Positions 36,480-47,588 of a stretch of 64,000 bases of DNA are shown one piece after another. The first letter of the stretch is position 1, and each line of letters begins with the position of its first letter. Made by a program: the position numbers and the translations under genes. The DNA lies in assembly GCF_945859705.1 (NCBI RefSeq), contig NC_079134.1, forward strand, positions 158,879,718-158,943,717. The letters run 5' to 3'. The stretch comes from Episyrphus balteatus. Lineage: Eukaryota; Arthropoda; Insecta; Diptera; Syrphidae. The notes under the pieces are model-generated. The model ran no database searches and was not told the origin of the DNA. It saw only the letters and a program-made list of their open reading frames with translations.

Positions 36480-39400
36480 ATGCGAGAAGAGGATATTGAA
36501 ATTGCAATCAAAGTGAGTCTCGGAGAAGTTTGGAGAATCTTAATTGATGTTAAGCTTGCTCGTTACTCGTCGTCGTTCGGATGAGATTTATCTATAGAGA
36601 AAAGAGAGTTTAGTTGGTTTTAGGCTATAGGCTGGCAGCGGTTGTGGTGTTTTGGTGTTTCGAAGATTTAAGTACCAATAAAAAAAAAAATACTTGGGCA
36701 GAAAAGAACCAGGAAAATATGTTGAAGAATTGTTAAGATTTTTAATTGGAGCTTATTATAATATATTTCAGTCCTGAGTTTATGTTTTTTTCACATTTTA
36801 CGGTGGTTTTATATGCAGATATTTTTTAAAACAAACTTAAAATGATTATCTTTGTGTAACATTTATAAATAACAGCGAGGAAAACTAATTTTTATAAAAT
36901 CCGGTTGTTAGATTAATTTTAATCAAAACTTCAAGAAAATAGTTCATACAAAATAGTTAATACTTTTGTTACCCTAGAAAATTAGCTGTAAGAAAATTTT
37001 TCAAAAAAGTTTTTTTTTGAGTCTCAACGAAAAGTATCCGTTGCCGTGCTTCTCTTATTTAAACATTCTTAAAAAATCTCAAAAATTTCATTTAAATTTC
37101 ACTCAAGATTTTTAAGGTCTAACCAGTAGACTAGGATTTTAGAATTAAAAATAAGTTAGTAACTGTTCAACTCTAAATTTGATTCACTGACTCCAAATAA
37201 TCACCTTAATCGATTTAAAGGTCAAAAAATGATTAGTAAGAACCAAGATGATTCTTAATTTGGAGAGGAATACACAAATTATTGCTAAGCGATAATTTTT
37301 TTCTTTTGAAGAAAATGTTACGCATACGCCACAGTAAACAATTAAGTTTAATTTGTTTTAAATCAATGCTTCCCATTGATGGAACCAACCAACTTTATTT
37401 GACTGCATTGCACACCCATTTCGCATTCGTAGAAAATAATAAAAAATAAATAAGAGATATAGTCCAGTAATTTTAGGTTTTATCTGCGGAAAAATTCCTA
37501 CTGGGCTGAATTTTGGTATACAGCTTAATGACGGCTTTGTTATGAAGATGTGAAAAATCGACATTGATATCGTGTCCGCGTTAAGAGTTATAGGGGTCAA
37601 AAGGTCACGAAAAGTTTTTCGCAAATATCTCGCGACCTATTGATCGGATCTCATCAGATTGCATAAAAATTGATGGTCGTGAAATTATCTACAACATATG
37701 CCCAGCACATTTTTCTGTAAGATGATTCGTTTCGCGAGTAGAGCGCAGAGAAGGTGACTAGATTGCACTCACATACGAAAAAATACATATTTTTGGTTTA
37801 TTTTGCTCGATTTTTGAGGTTTTTATCGAAGTAGCCCAGTAGGAATTTTTCCGCAGATTGGGCTTAAAAATGACTAAAATGACTGGGCTAATAATAAGCG
37901 AAAAGGACAGTTTAAATTAAACACTTCAAGATATAAGAATATAACAAACTGTCATTTATCAATTGAAAGCTAGAAAATCTGTTGGTGAAGATGTTTATTA
38001 GTTAGTAGCATTATAATTGAGGAAAGTTTAAAATATTAAATTTCGGGAAATATATTACAGATATAAATAAATTTGTTTTACATTTGTGGAGCAAGTCAAT
38101 AACTACATAATAAATCCCTGGGGATTACAATTTAGCGCCGAGTCCGAACGGCTAAGCAGAGATTCGCTTTTTCATTACAATGATATTCATAAAGGCTTTG
38201 TCAATTCCTCAAAGGAAGAATAAAATGTTTTTAATTTTTTGATTGTGGATGCTAGGATATAAGAAATTCTTTTATAAATTAATGTTACGATCTTTGGAAG
38301 GATATTATGGTTTCCTTTAAGAGTTACAAAACTATGCCATTATCAAAAAAAAAAATGAATTTAGCATTTTTTATCCCGCGAATCTTCAGTTGGTCATTGA
38401 TTTTAGTCGAAATCTTATCATTTCGCCCAGCTTTTTGTCGAAAACAATAAAAAAGCAAAATAAAAATTTTCTATATGATCAAAATGAGAATGGCAAAATG
38501 ATATTATGTATGTTATGTAAAATAATGTAGAATTAATTAAAAGACAAACTTCTTATACTCATACAAGAATATTATTTATTAATAATGAACGTTTTCAAGA
38601 ATTACAATTCTCATCTTCAGATTATTAGCAAAACTAAAATTATTTAAATAAATTTTTTGTCGTTAAATTCTAAACATAATTTTTTTAAAAAGGTTTTCTA
38701 AAATAATTTAAAAAAGTAATAAACTAAAAATATCATAAAGTAAAAGTGAATAAATGCATCTAGAATTTTTTCTCAAATATTTCTCTGGTCGAAAGTGGTA
38801 CTAAAAATTTGTGTAATAAAGATCGGTCGAATGTTTTATTTTTGTTCATATTTTTTGTTCTATTGATGTAAATTTCTTCATACGCATCTAATAATTTAGG
38901 TTTATTTATTTGTTTTAACAAACGAAAGCCAGCTATAACATGGTTATTATTTATCATATGGTCAGCAGGAGTGGACTCGTTTAATGTTTTAGAGTAAATT
39001 GACTTGTAGTGCTCTGACCATCTAGTCTTTACCGATCTTCTTGTCTGACCAATGTATACTTCATCACAATTTTGACAAATAACCGAATATATTCCCGATT
39101 TTTCAATAGTTTTTGTTTTATCTTTAACTGTTCCAATAAGATTTTTTACTTTATTCCTTGATGAATTTGGAGCCAATTTAATAAAATACTTTTTGAATAT
39201 TTTTCCTAAAAAATAAGTTAATCCCTCAACGAATGAACTACTTATGTATATAAACGGGTTATCGATAGATGGAGTTAATGATGTTAAATTTTTTAAATCT
39301 TTTTTAACTTTATGTTTTTTTAATAAAGAATTTACTATGTTTTTACTGTATCCATTAACTTCAGCTATTCGATAAATATTTTTAACTTCTTTTTTATAAT

Positions 39401-42400
39401 TTTGTTCACTTAGGGGAATTTAAATAGCACGATAGCAAAATGAATTTAAAGCTGCAAATTTAGTTTGTTTAGGATGATACGAATTTGATGTAATGCATCT
39501 ATCAGTACTTGTAGATTTTCTATAAATATCGAATTCAACATGATTTTCTATTCTTTTTACCATAATATCTAAAAATGGTAAACAAAAGTCAATTTCTTTT
39601 ATTATTTTAAGAAATTTAGAAATATGTGTAGTTTGTCTTTATGAATTATTATGTAAGTGTCATCTACATATCTTATCCATAATATTGGAAAGTCTGAAAA
39701 ATTCTTTTTTACATTTATTTCAAAATTAGCCATGAAACAATTAGCAGCAAAAGCAGCAAGAGGGTTACCCATTGCTAAACCACTTATTTGTTCGTAGACA
39801 TTATTATTAAATTGTATATAATTCTTTGAGAAACATAAATGTACTAGATGCATGTACTCACTTACCTTTAAATCATTAAGTGTATTTAAACTTTTCAGCC
39901 AATTTTCAATTGATTTTTCAGCTTCTATAACTGGTATACTGTTATACATATTGTCGATATCAATAGAGGCTTGAATGTAGTCTTCTGGTATGGTAATATT
40001 TCTTGTTTTATCCATGAATTCGTACGAATTTTTAACGTATAAGCCGATTGGTTGCTCAAATTTAGCATAATTAATTAAAATAATGTAGATAAAATTAATA
40101 ATTATTAGCAAATTTGAAAATTTTTTAAACAGTATTTTGCAAAGTAATAAAATAAATATAATGTAAAACGTACGGTGGCACGTACTTGTAAATAAAAATT
40201 TTAAAACATTTAAACAAAAATTTTAGTGTAATCCTGGGGGTACATTCTATAAAAAACGAAACGAAAACGATCGTTCGTTTTTGAAAAACGAAAGAAAATT
40301 TGCGACAGATACAGAACAAATTCTTTCGTTTTTCAAGTTGTATGAATCAAACCTTTAGCACACACGAAAACGTTTGTTCGTTTTCGCCATACAGAATCTC
40401 ACCCCTGAAGAAATTATTATTTTACACATTAAAATAAAATTTAAAAAAAAATCATCGGTCCGTCAAAAACATTTATTTTTGGAAAATGTTTGGAAATTTT
40501 AATATTGCCTATAACGCAAGTAAAGTAAAAAAAACTCGGGAAATACACACTTAACTGAAAAAATCTTTGATTTTGACTGTTTAACATGTTTGCACGGTTA
40601 TTGGAAGCTTTTTAATTTTTAAATTTTTAACTGACCTGTGCTGCAAAAAGAAAAATATAGGTCTCATAGTGCAAACACTTTGCGATGATTTTTTTTTCGG
40701 TACTTGCCGTTTTCAAAAGTTTTATGCGACAAATCCGTAATTCTGACATCTGATTAGGTACACTTGATATATCGTTTATGTACTCTTTAAATAACCTCAC
40801 TGTGTTTTTCAAATGCATGTCATTGGTTGCATGGAAGCAATGCGATTGATTTCGACGTCCTTTATACGGTCACCACATGCAAGTTTACAGTGGTCAATTC
40901 GTTTGACCCAATTTTCGATGCAGGGCTCTCCAATGACTGTGACGCAACTTATTTCCATCAACGAAAAACAACCTGAAAAGGGCGGAATATCAATGTGTAT
41001 TGACTAAATAGCCAAAAAATATGCTGAACATAACGATCATTCTTTTAAATTTTCTGAATCTGATATGAATCCTAATCAGAAATTTTACATACATACATAC
41101 GTCGTTTCATATGATCGAATGACTTCATCTTATAACGGTTTAGGTAACCCGATTTACATTTCAGTTTCTATGAAACGTTTTAAATGCTACATCCTTTTTT
41201 AAGGCTTTATAGAACATAAATAAATTAGTTGCAGGAGATCCTTTCACATCACTTAGTTCATAGTTAAGTCTTAAATCAAGTCCATTTTGGGTCTTCATTC
41301 AAACAGAATTTTAAACTGATTTACAGCCTCTCCAATGCCGTTAGCTTATACACATTTAGGTGCCTTAAAAAGAAGGAGGTATGTTGGATTACAAAAAATG
41401 TCAGCTGAGCGCGGTTTTTTTTTCAACAAAAACAACATTTCGTTTGGTGTTAAAAAAATTCCGTTTTTAACAATGAAATCCAAAAATCGCATTGGCTGAA
41501 AAAATACATTGTTCGATCAATAAAATTGGTAGTTACTTGTTATCATCTGCCGTGTGAGATAAATTCCAAAAGTTATTAACAATTATGTAAATATCATGAT
41601 AGAGACCAATTTATAAGGCCGAGTCATAACGATTCTCTGAAAAAAAAAACAAACTAGCTTCAATACACAAGGTCAATGAAAAAGAATTCAATTTAAATTA
41701 ACCCAAAGCAGAGTATTCCTAATTTTATAGCCTGCTTTATTTAAATGGCCATTGAACTTCAATGATATACAATAATATAGAAACAAAGCCAATTTCTTTT
41801 CGTTTAAAGGGGAAGGCACACAGAAATTCTTTTTTAATGTTATAACCCGCAATCACCAAGCACGATCAAATAAAATTCCAATCAAAAGCAACTAAAAAAA
41901 AAAAAGCAAAGCAAAAAACCAAGTCAAGTCCAAACTAAGTATCTGTTTTATATTTCAGGTTGTAATTGTGGGCAATGGTGGCGTTGGAAAAAGTTCAATG
42001 ATACAGCGCTACTGCAAAGGAATCTACACAAAGGACTACAAGAAAACAATTGGTGTTGATTTCCTTGAGAGACAAATCGAGTGAGTATAAATTTTTTTTT
42101 AGCTATTTCAATATCCACCTATCCACATATACACACATACAAAAAATGCTTAGAATCACTTTTTGTATATATCTTTTGGACCCTAATAACGTACGCCTAA
42201 TTCCATTTACGTATACAGAATTGATGGTGAAGATGTCAGAATAATGCTGTGGGACACAGCCGGGCAGGAGGAATTCGATGCTATTACCAAAGCCTATTAC
42301 CGCGGTGCGCAAGCGTGTGTGCTGACGTTCAGTACAACAGATCGAACGTCGTTCGAGGCCTTAAAGGATTGGAAAATGAAGGTAATTTGAATTTAAATGC

Positions 42401-44118
42401 CGCACCGTGTGTGTGATGTTTTTTTTTTTTTGTGCTTCTTGAGAGGATCAAATATATGCACAAATGTAAGTTTACCCATCTGTGTGTTGGGGGTTTTAGG
42501 ATTGATTGAAGTGCTGAAGGTTTTTCTGCTCCTGCTATTTTGCTTCTGCTGTCTTTCGATATGCCATGCTGCCGGTGGGAGAAACACGAATTAACATGCA
42601 GTTTAAGGAGCACTAATGATAGCCGTGTATTTTTGCTTATTAACACTTTCTTTCACCGGTGTCTCATTATAATTGAAACTTTGTGGCGCATTGAAAAAAA
42701 TTACTGAAGGTATGCGGAATAAGTTAGCCTTGAACCTGGTGGTGAAGGGTTTTTATTCATGAGTTTGTATTAAGTCTAGGAACGTAGATACATGTGATTT
42801 CCGTATACTGACAATGTATCTGAAAGAAAATAAAACATTTGAGTTTAAGCGTAACATATTTTTTTCAGAAAATAACTAGGTTTAATCCCAGTAAAAAAAA
42901 AGATGTTATGTACTTCAAAATAATTTATGTGCATAACAATTTCTATGTGCAAATTTTAAGCTACTTGCATTTATTGGATATTTAATATCCAATTCACTTG
43001 CAACTGCATATGTTTGTTGCAAATGGTTCCGACCATTGACCTACTATATATGGACTGCTAGTCGTTTGACTTTTCCATACAAAAATTGAAAAAAAATGAT
43101 TCCATATCTTTCTAGCTCTACTAGCGGTATAACCTTAGACGGCGAAAAAAGGAAACTTTTAGTGAATGACATCTGTCGTTAAAGGGTAGTGCTTTCTCTG
43201 TTTTTCTATATTTGGTCCTTTCGCACTTCGTCAAAAATGTTGCACTTATTCTCCGCTTTTTTTTAGGGCGCTAGTATCGCGAAGAAACAAGTGGAACCAA
43301 CCTGAATATGCTTCTAGCAGTCCATATATATTAAGTCAATGGTTCCGACAATTTATTGCAAAAAAAAAAAAAAAAAATAGTACGTATACGCCCCAGTGTA
43401 ATTTCATAATACATCTACTTGCTTATGATGGCCACTACCAGCATTTATTGAGTAATTCTCACATTAAGTCACTTTGTATTCCCACTAACAACTTTTGCTT
43501 CTATAAGCCTTTACAGGAGCAACATACATCTGTAAAGCTTAATAGAAGCATTACTGTTCGTTTTGATTTTATATGGAAATGAATCTTAAAAAAATATTCT
43601 TCTTGTTTCAATTTTTCTTTGCAGGTTGAAAATGAGTGCAATGAAATACCCACAGTTATAGTCCAAAATAAAATTGATCTAATGGATCAAGCTATAGTTA
43701 CTGCGTATGTTTTTATTTTCTTAGTGAATATTTAAAACAGTATAAATTAATGAATAATTTTTGCTTTGACTACTTAGCGATGAGGTTGAAACTGTTGCAA
43801 GAAATCTTGGTTGCCGACTGATAAGGACCTCCGTCAAAGAAGATGTAAATGTGGCGTCAGTATTTCGATATTTGGCAACCAAATGTCATCAACAAATGAC
43901 ACAATCCTATAATACAGTTCTGCCTATTGGTCAACCACAAATAAGTAAGTGTTTCTAAGAAAAAATAAAAAAAAAACAATATCGTTTTTAATAACAAATG
44001 TTTTTTTTAAGGTCCTTTAAGTCCAACATTTACAAAATCAAATGGAACGATAATTTTAAGGCCAGCCAAAAAATCATCAAAAAAGAAACTTGTGTTGAAA
44101 AAATGTGGAATACTTTAA
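36480..44118 (+). CDS. Rab23: Rab23 small GTPase, six coding exons
   Basis: Rab-family GTPase; animal Rab23 proteins act in vesicle transport linked to cilia and Hedgehog signalling and, in flies, planar cell polarity (family knowledge). Coding exons are 36480-36512, 41959-42080, 42219-42381, 43625-43704, 43778-43944 and 44012-44118. All introns are GT-AG, phases join cleanly, and the total is 672 nt or 223 aa. The start is the ATG in MREEDIEIAIK; an in-frame TGA at 36418-36420 rules out extension. Visible motifs: P-loop GNGGVGKS (residues 16-23), switch I threonine in KKTIG (41), DTAGQE (64-69), NKID (121-124) and a G5-like TSVK (150-153). The protein ends KKCGIL, so Cys220 is a CaaX-type prenylation site. 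Intron 1 is 5.4 kb and full of transposons. Identity rests on KDYKKTIGVDFLERQIE and VENECNEIPTVIVQNKIDL, typical of Rab23. The exact splice sites are my reading and lack transcript support. Confidence 0.95.
37462..37888. mobile_element. 427-bp element sharing tips with the 6-kb hairpin, in Rab23 intron 1
   Basis: The left tip GTCCAGTAATTTTAGG and the right tip (reverse-complemented) GCCCAGTCATTTTAGTCATT match the right and left tips of the 6042-7916 element, so it is the same family in inverse orientation. TA lies on both sides (37460-37461, 37889-37890). The left 150 bp also matches the hairpin arm through AAGAGTTATAGGGGTC. The remaining centre is unique, not palindromic. It is a MITE-like founder or derivative of the hairpin family. 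Confidence 0.85.
38760..39600 (-). pseudogene. Penelope-type thumb/linker and GIY-YIG endonuclease, broken
   Basis: From 39600 downward the minus-strand frame reads LPFLDIMV, TKFAALNSFCYRAI, then a TAA stop near 39421, then IPLSEQNYKKEV and continuous sequence to 38760. The C-terminal third holds the GIY-YIG nuclease: SGIYSVICQNC, VYIGQTRRSVKTRWSEH (the YIG and its Arg) and an HVIAGF segment. A CxxC pair precedes the YIG, as in Penelope endonucleases. One nonsense codon and an upstream frameshift make the copy inactive, yet long intact stretches show it is fairly young. Confidence 0.9.
39602..40060 (-). pseudogene. Penelope-type reverse transcriptase fragment
   Basis: Minus-strand translation shows ASIDIDNMYNSIP (palm motif with the first catalytic Asp), GLAMGNPLAAFAANCFMA and IRYVDDTYII. 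The last is the YVDD catalytic box of reverse transcriptases. The frame ends in a stop after HIFLNFLK at 39602. Typical downstream text (KEIDFCLPFLDIMV) then continues in another frame from 39600, so a frameshift and probably a small deletion occurred there. It is part of one retroelement ORF shared with the endonuclease entry. Confidence 0.9.
40231..40409. repeat. ~180-bp inverted-repeat element in Rab23 intron 1
   Basis: GGGGGTACATTCTATAAAAA at the left is mirrored by ATACAGAATCTCACCCCT at the right. Between them, AAAACGAA and TTCGTTTT blocks alternate, making a self-complementary core. MITE-like; no target duplication was identified. Confidence 0.55.
43033..43341. repeat. ~310-bp inverted-repeat element in Rab23 intron 3
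   Basis: The left end CCATTGACCTACTATATATG, continuing GACTGCTAG, matches the reverse complement of the right end, where CTAGCAGTCCATATATATTA is followed by AGTCAATGG. The inner sequence is not coding. Probably a MITE within the 1.2-kb intron 3 of Rab23. Confidence 0.7.
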
Positions 44119-44263
44119 GAAAAAGAAAATTATATATTTATTTAAATGACTTACATTATGTTAAAGTGTATTTTTTTTTTTTTGTATCTTAATAAGAATG
44201 TGAATGATAATTATGTTTTTGATTTCTTTTAAGAAAAAGACAGTATTTAATTAAGTTGAAATC

Positions 44264-44269
44264 AATAAA
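44264..44269 (+). terminator. Candidate Rab23 polyadenylation signal
   Basis: AATAAA lies about 145 nt after the Rab23 stop codon, in AT-rich 3' UTR-like sequence. Other A/T-rich near matches follow around 44465, so which one is used cannot be told from sequence. Confidence 0.5.
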
Positions 44270-45108
44270 AAAAAATGAGTCATAATTTAGTTTGTTTAAG
44301 ATTTCAAATACAATTAAGTAGATAAATTTGAAAGTTTCTAATAATTTAAAAGTTTATAATAGCTTTAGATATTTTATTATAATTATTTAATATAAGAGAT
44401 TGCATGTGAAAGAAAAATATTATATAAAATGATAAAAATGACGATTTTTCAATAACATTTTTTTAATAAATTTAATATATAAAGTTGAAGATTGGTTTTA
44501 TTCTTAAAAAAGGCATTTTCATTGAAAGTATAAAAAAATTAGTTTGGAACTTAAAAAAAATGCAGGAATTCAGGTGCGTTTGGACGAAATTTGTTAACTA
44601 AGCAAAAAAAAAACAAATGCTGCTGGTGGAGTAAATAGAGGCTTTCCAGCTAATCCTAGTAAGAAAAGAAGTGATATCTAGAAATTGAAAAAATCTCAAG
44701 TAATTTTTTGTCATAAAATTGTGGAGGAATTGAGAGATATCTTTGTGGCAACCCATTCGTGCATTTTATTTATGTACTTTTTCACTTTTTGAACCGATGA
44801 TGTTATTTATGTTTCAAGGTAAATTTATAATCTGAGCAAGCAGTTGGCACCACTCCGAGATTTTATTTTCTCATATGTACCTTTAAAATTCACCTTTTGG
44901 TCGCCATCTTGAATTTTAGTCTTTGTCAAATATCTCGTTTTCTACTGGTCGTAGACAAAAAAAAAAAACAATAAAAGTTGTAGACTAAATTATTCAATGT
45001 CAATGTCAAAAGCAAAAAACATATACACAATTTTGACACAGTCATTTGCCACTTTACCATGTTTGCCAGGATTACCCAGAGTTAACACCGTTTCATGAAA
45101 TAAAAATA

Positions 45109-45257
45109 AGGGGTATTCATGAAACGATATAAACTCTGGGTAAACGTGGTAAAATGTTAAATGTGTCAAAATTTTGTATGGATTTGACAGTTCGTTTATC
45201 ACAATTACCACTTTACCAGGTTTACCTACAGTTTACATCGTTGCAGGAATACCCCTC
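45109..45257. repeat. ~150-bp inverted-repeat element between Rab23 and FAM91A1
   Basis: AGGGGTATTCATGAAACGAT and the mirror of CGTTGCAGGAATACCCCT bound a 150-bp palindromic unit containing GGTAAA/TTTACC blocks. A further inverted match runs leftward (45035-45108 mirrors 45109-45180), so three related arms occur in a row. The 72-73 aa ORFs here are chance. Confidence 0.6.
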
Positions 45258-45475
45258 TTTAGAAAGTTAAGCCTAGTACGTAGATTAAGCGAAACAAACA
45301 ATTTTAAGTCTCCAAAGTCAACAGCGAACATGTTAACGAAAAAATACCATCGAGTGTTATGTGAAAGTCAAAATAATAAAAATATAAATTAAAAAATCAA
45401 GAAAAATATCAGAAAATAAGTTTAAAAAAAATTTCGTTCAAGATTTATTTGTGCTATTTTTGTTTTTGTATTTAA

Positions 45476-45600
45476 AAATCTCGAGATTTATCTAAATCCA
45501 CTTCGCTAAATCTCGGATTTGGGTTCACCTAGCCTAAATCCAAGATTTTCACCTACATATACTTTCAATGCGAGATTTAAGATAAATCTCGAGAATTATT
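45476..45600. repeat. Short palindromic repeat TCTCGAGATTTATCT
   Basis: TCTCGAGATTTATCTAAAT near 45479 is mirrored by TTTAAGATAAATCTCGAGA near 45575, with internal AAATCTCGGATTTGGG / CCTAAATCCAAGATTT symmetry. This is probably a small MITE or its remains. Confidence 0.5.
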
Positions 45601-46262
45601 CTAAATCTACTTAGCTAATGCCCAGTTGCGACTTATAGAATTTATCGACCTGATAGATTTATTGGGTTGCAAAAATGTCTTCCACTTATTTTTTAGCTAA
45701 AATGCTGATTGTGAACCATCCCTGGATTTTGTCAGATGATTTTTTAACTGAACTAAAAAGTTTCACTAGTGCAAGTGAGACAGCAATATGCGAGATGTTA
45801 AACTCGAACAATTATTTTATTTTTGTATTGTGTTGTGTATACTTATTATTCGTGTTTTAAAAATGGATACAAAAAAAGAGCAAGAGAAAAAAATTATGTA
45901 GAGGAAGAGAAAAATTCTCTGCATGTGGCAGTAAAAAAAAATGCCATAAGAAGTTGGGTTTTTGCACTGACAGACGGGGTGGTTTCTTAAGTTTTTCGAC
46001 TCTAAATGAGTACCAAATAATCTTAAAAGTTGTTACACATACTGTTTCGAAACTCTGAATTTAATTTTGAAATCCAAGTCCTAGAATTCCTGTGAACTCG
46101 AAGAACAACTCTTGGCCGTGTTGTTATATTTCCTCAAATAAATCATCTTCAGAAATGAGGATGACCATATGACCAATCTAAAATTCTGTAATATTTTTTT
46201 TATTGAGTTGGAAATAATCGAATAATTTTTATAATCGTCACTTTCCAATTTCCTGTCAAAAG

Positions 46263-47066
46263 CAGTGTTGCCAGAGAATTTTAGAGGCAAGGAGCCGAAT
46301 TTTAGAAATCTTGGAGCCAAAAATCGCCAATTTCAAAAATTGTTCATAAAACTCATATTAATGTATTTTGTACCATTTTTTAAATTTTTTTTTTTATCAT
46401 TTTTTCCAACTTCAAATTAACTTAGATATACATACATATGATAACACAAACAAAAAATTAAAAAAAAAATAAATAAAACTCGGTATTAAATTTATCAGAC
46501 TTCAAGTTAGATTCTTTAATTTTTATTTTAGTAATAAATAACAAAACAAATATACCTACATTGTGGAAAAGTGGAAACAAAATATGAGGCGTTCAGAACA
46601 ATAATGGGTCAAGCCCAAGCTTTTTCTCAGAAACTGAAGGAACTTTTGAAATAAATGTTTCACAGATCGATATCTCCAAAATTTCTTTCTTTTATTTTAT
46701 TTGACTTAAAACGAAACCCTTAATTTTTAAGACCTTAAAACATCCAACCTAAAGAGAAGTGGACTTCACCCATTATAATTCTGAACGCCTCATATATGAA
46801 TGAAAATGGAAGTACATAGGTACATTCACAATTGCACTTTTCAGCAAGACGTGTCAGGTCAGATTCTACTTCGAAGACTTTTAAGGCGTGATCATAATAA
46901 TCAAGTACTTTTATTATAAAAGTTTTTAATTTTGAAGGAGCCGAAAATCGCCAAATTGAAAACTTAAGGAGCCAAATTTTGATAAATCGGAAATCAGAAT
47001 TTGAAGGAGCCAGAGAAAACTTGAAGGAGCCGGTTTGGCTATAAATAGCCGGTCCTGGCAACACTG
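46263..47066. mobile_element. 804-bp hAT-type non-autonomous element, 8-bp target duplication
   Basis: Ends CAGTGTTGCCAGAG and, reverse-complemented, CAGTGTTGCCAGGACC are flanked by the exact octamer GTCAAAAG (46255-46262 and 47067-47074). CAGTGTTGCCA is a common hAT tip. Subterminal AAGGAGCC phrases recur several times inside each end (for example 46293, 46942, 46972), as expected of transposase-binding sites. No transposase is present. It lies between the Rab23 3' end and the FAM91A1 start, about 0.5 kb upstream of the latter. Confidence 0.92.
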
Positions 47067-47074
47067 GTCAAAAG

Positions 47075-47588
47075 TCATATTTTTCGTTAAAACTCGCTTT
47101 TAAAATTTATCTGGAAGAAAATGGTATTTTAGTTTATTGGCTTGTTTATTGCGGTTTTAAAACTAAAATTGGTTGGTGCAACCGATAAATGCCATTTTAA
47201 AATTTAACGAAGCAATAAATATTTAATAGTGTTTTGTGCAACTATGAAGATTTTTATTAAAATTTAAACTTTTAAGTGTTGTATTCTTTCATTCATTCAC
47301 TGAACACCTTCATTGCCCACTAGGTCTGAATGATTTCATTCATTTCATTTCCATATCATTCCACTTCTGCCAAAACTCCGCCTCCTGTCCAGACAGGTGT
47401 CAAAATATTTTCATTTTGCTACACTCACGGAATAGAATTCAAGAAAGATTTTTTGTTGCATTTGCAAAATAAAAAATAAATCTCAAAACAATGTAGAAAA
47501 TACTATTATTTCAGAATAGTATTAAAAAAAAACCACTGCAAAATTTAAAGTCTCATTTAAATTACTATCAACTTACTGCAACACAAAA
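47075..47588 (+). promoter_or_regulatory. Upstream region of FAM91A1
   Basis: This gap between the hAT element and the start codon should hold the promoter and 5' UTR. Positions 47280-47420 are richer in C and include CATTCATT/ATGATTTCATTCAT repeats and GTCCAGACAGGTGTC. No convincing TATA box or initiator stands out, so the call rests on position. Confidence 0.35.

Larger units (their letters stand above)
38532..40076 (-). mobile_element. Penelope-like retroelement, 5'-truncated, in Rab23 intron 1
   Basis: 1545 bp on the minus strand, antisense to Rab23, encoding part of a Penelope-type reverse transcriptase followed by a GIY-YIG endonuclease. That domain order is unique to Penelope-like elements. 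A 13-bp duplication AAAATAATGTAGA flanks it (38519-38531, 40077-40089), which fixes both ends. The fingers region and anything upstream of it are missing, as expected from incomplete target-primed reverse transcription. Sequence after the endonuclease (38532-38759) is the 3' untranslated tail, with ATAATCTGAAGATGAGAA on the minus strand near 38600-38625. Confidence 0.92.

Noticed and set aside
36196..36507. 103-aa minus-strand ORF
   Set aside because: It overlaps the Rab23 leader and first coding exon on the opposite strand; the plus-strand exon has clear homology and a splice donor.
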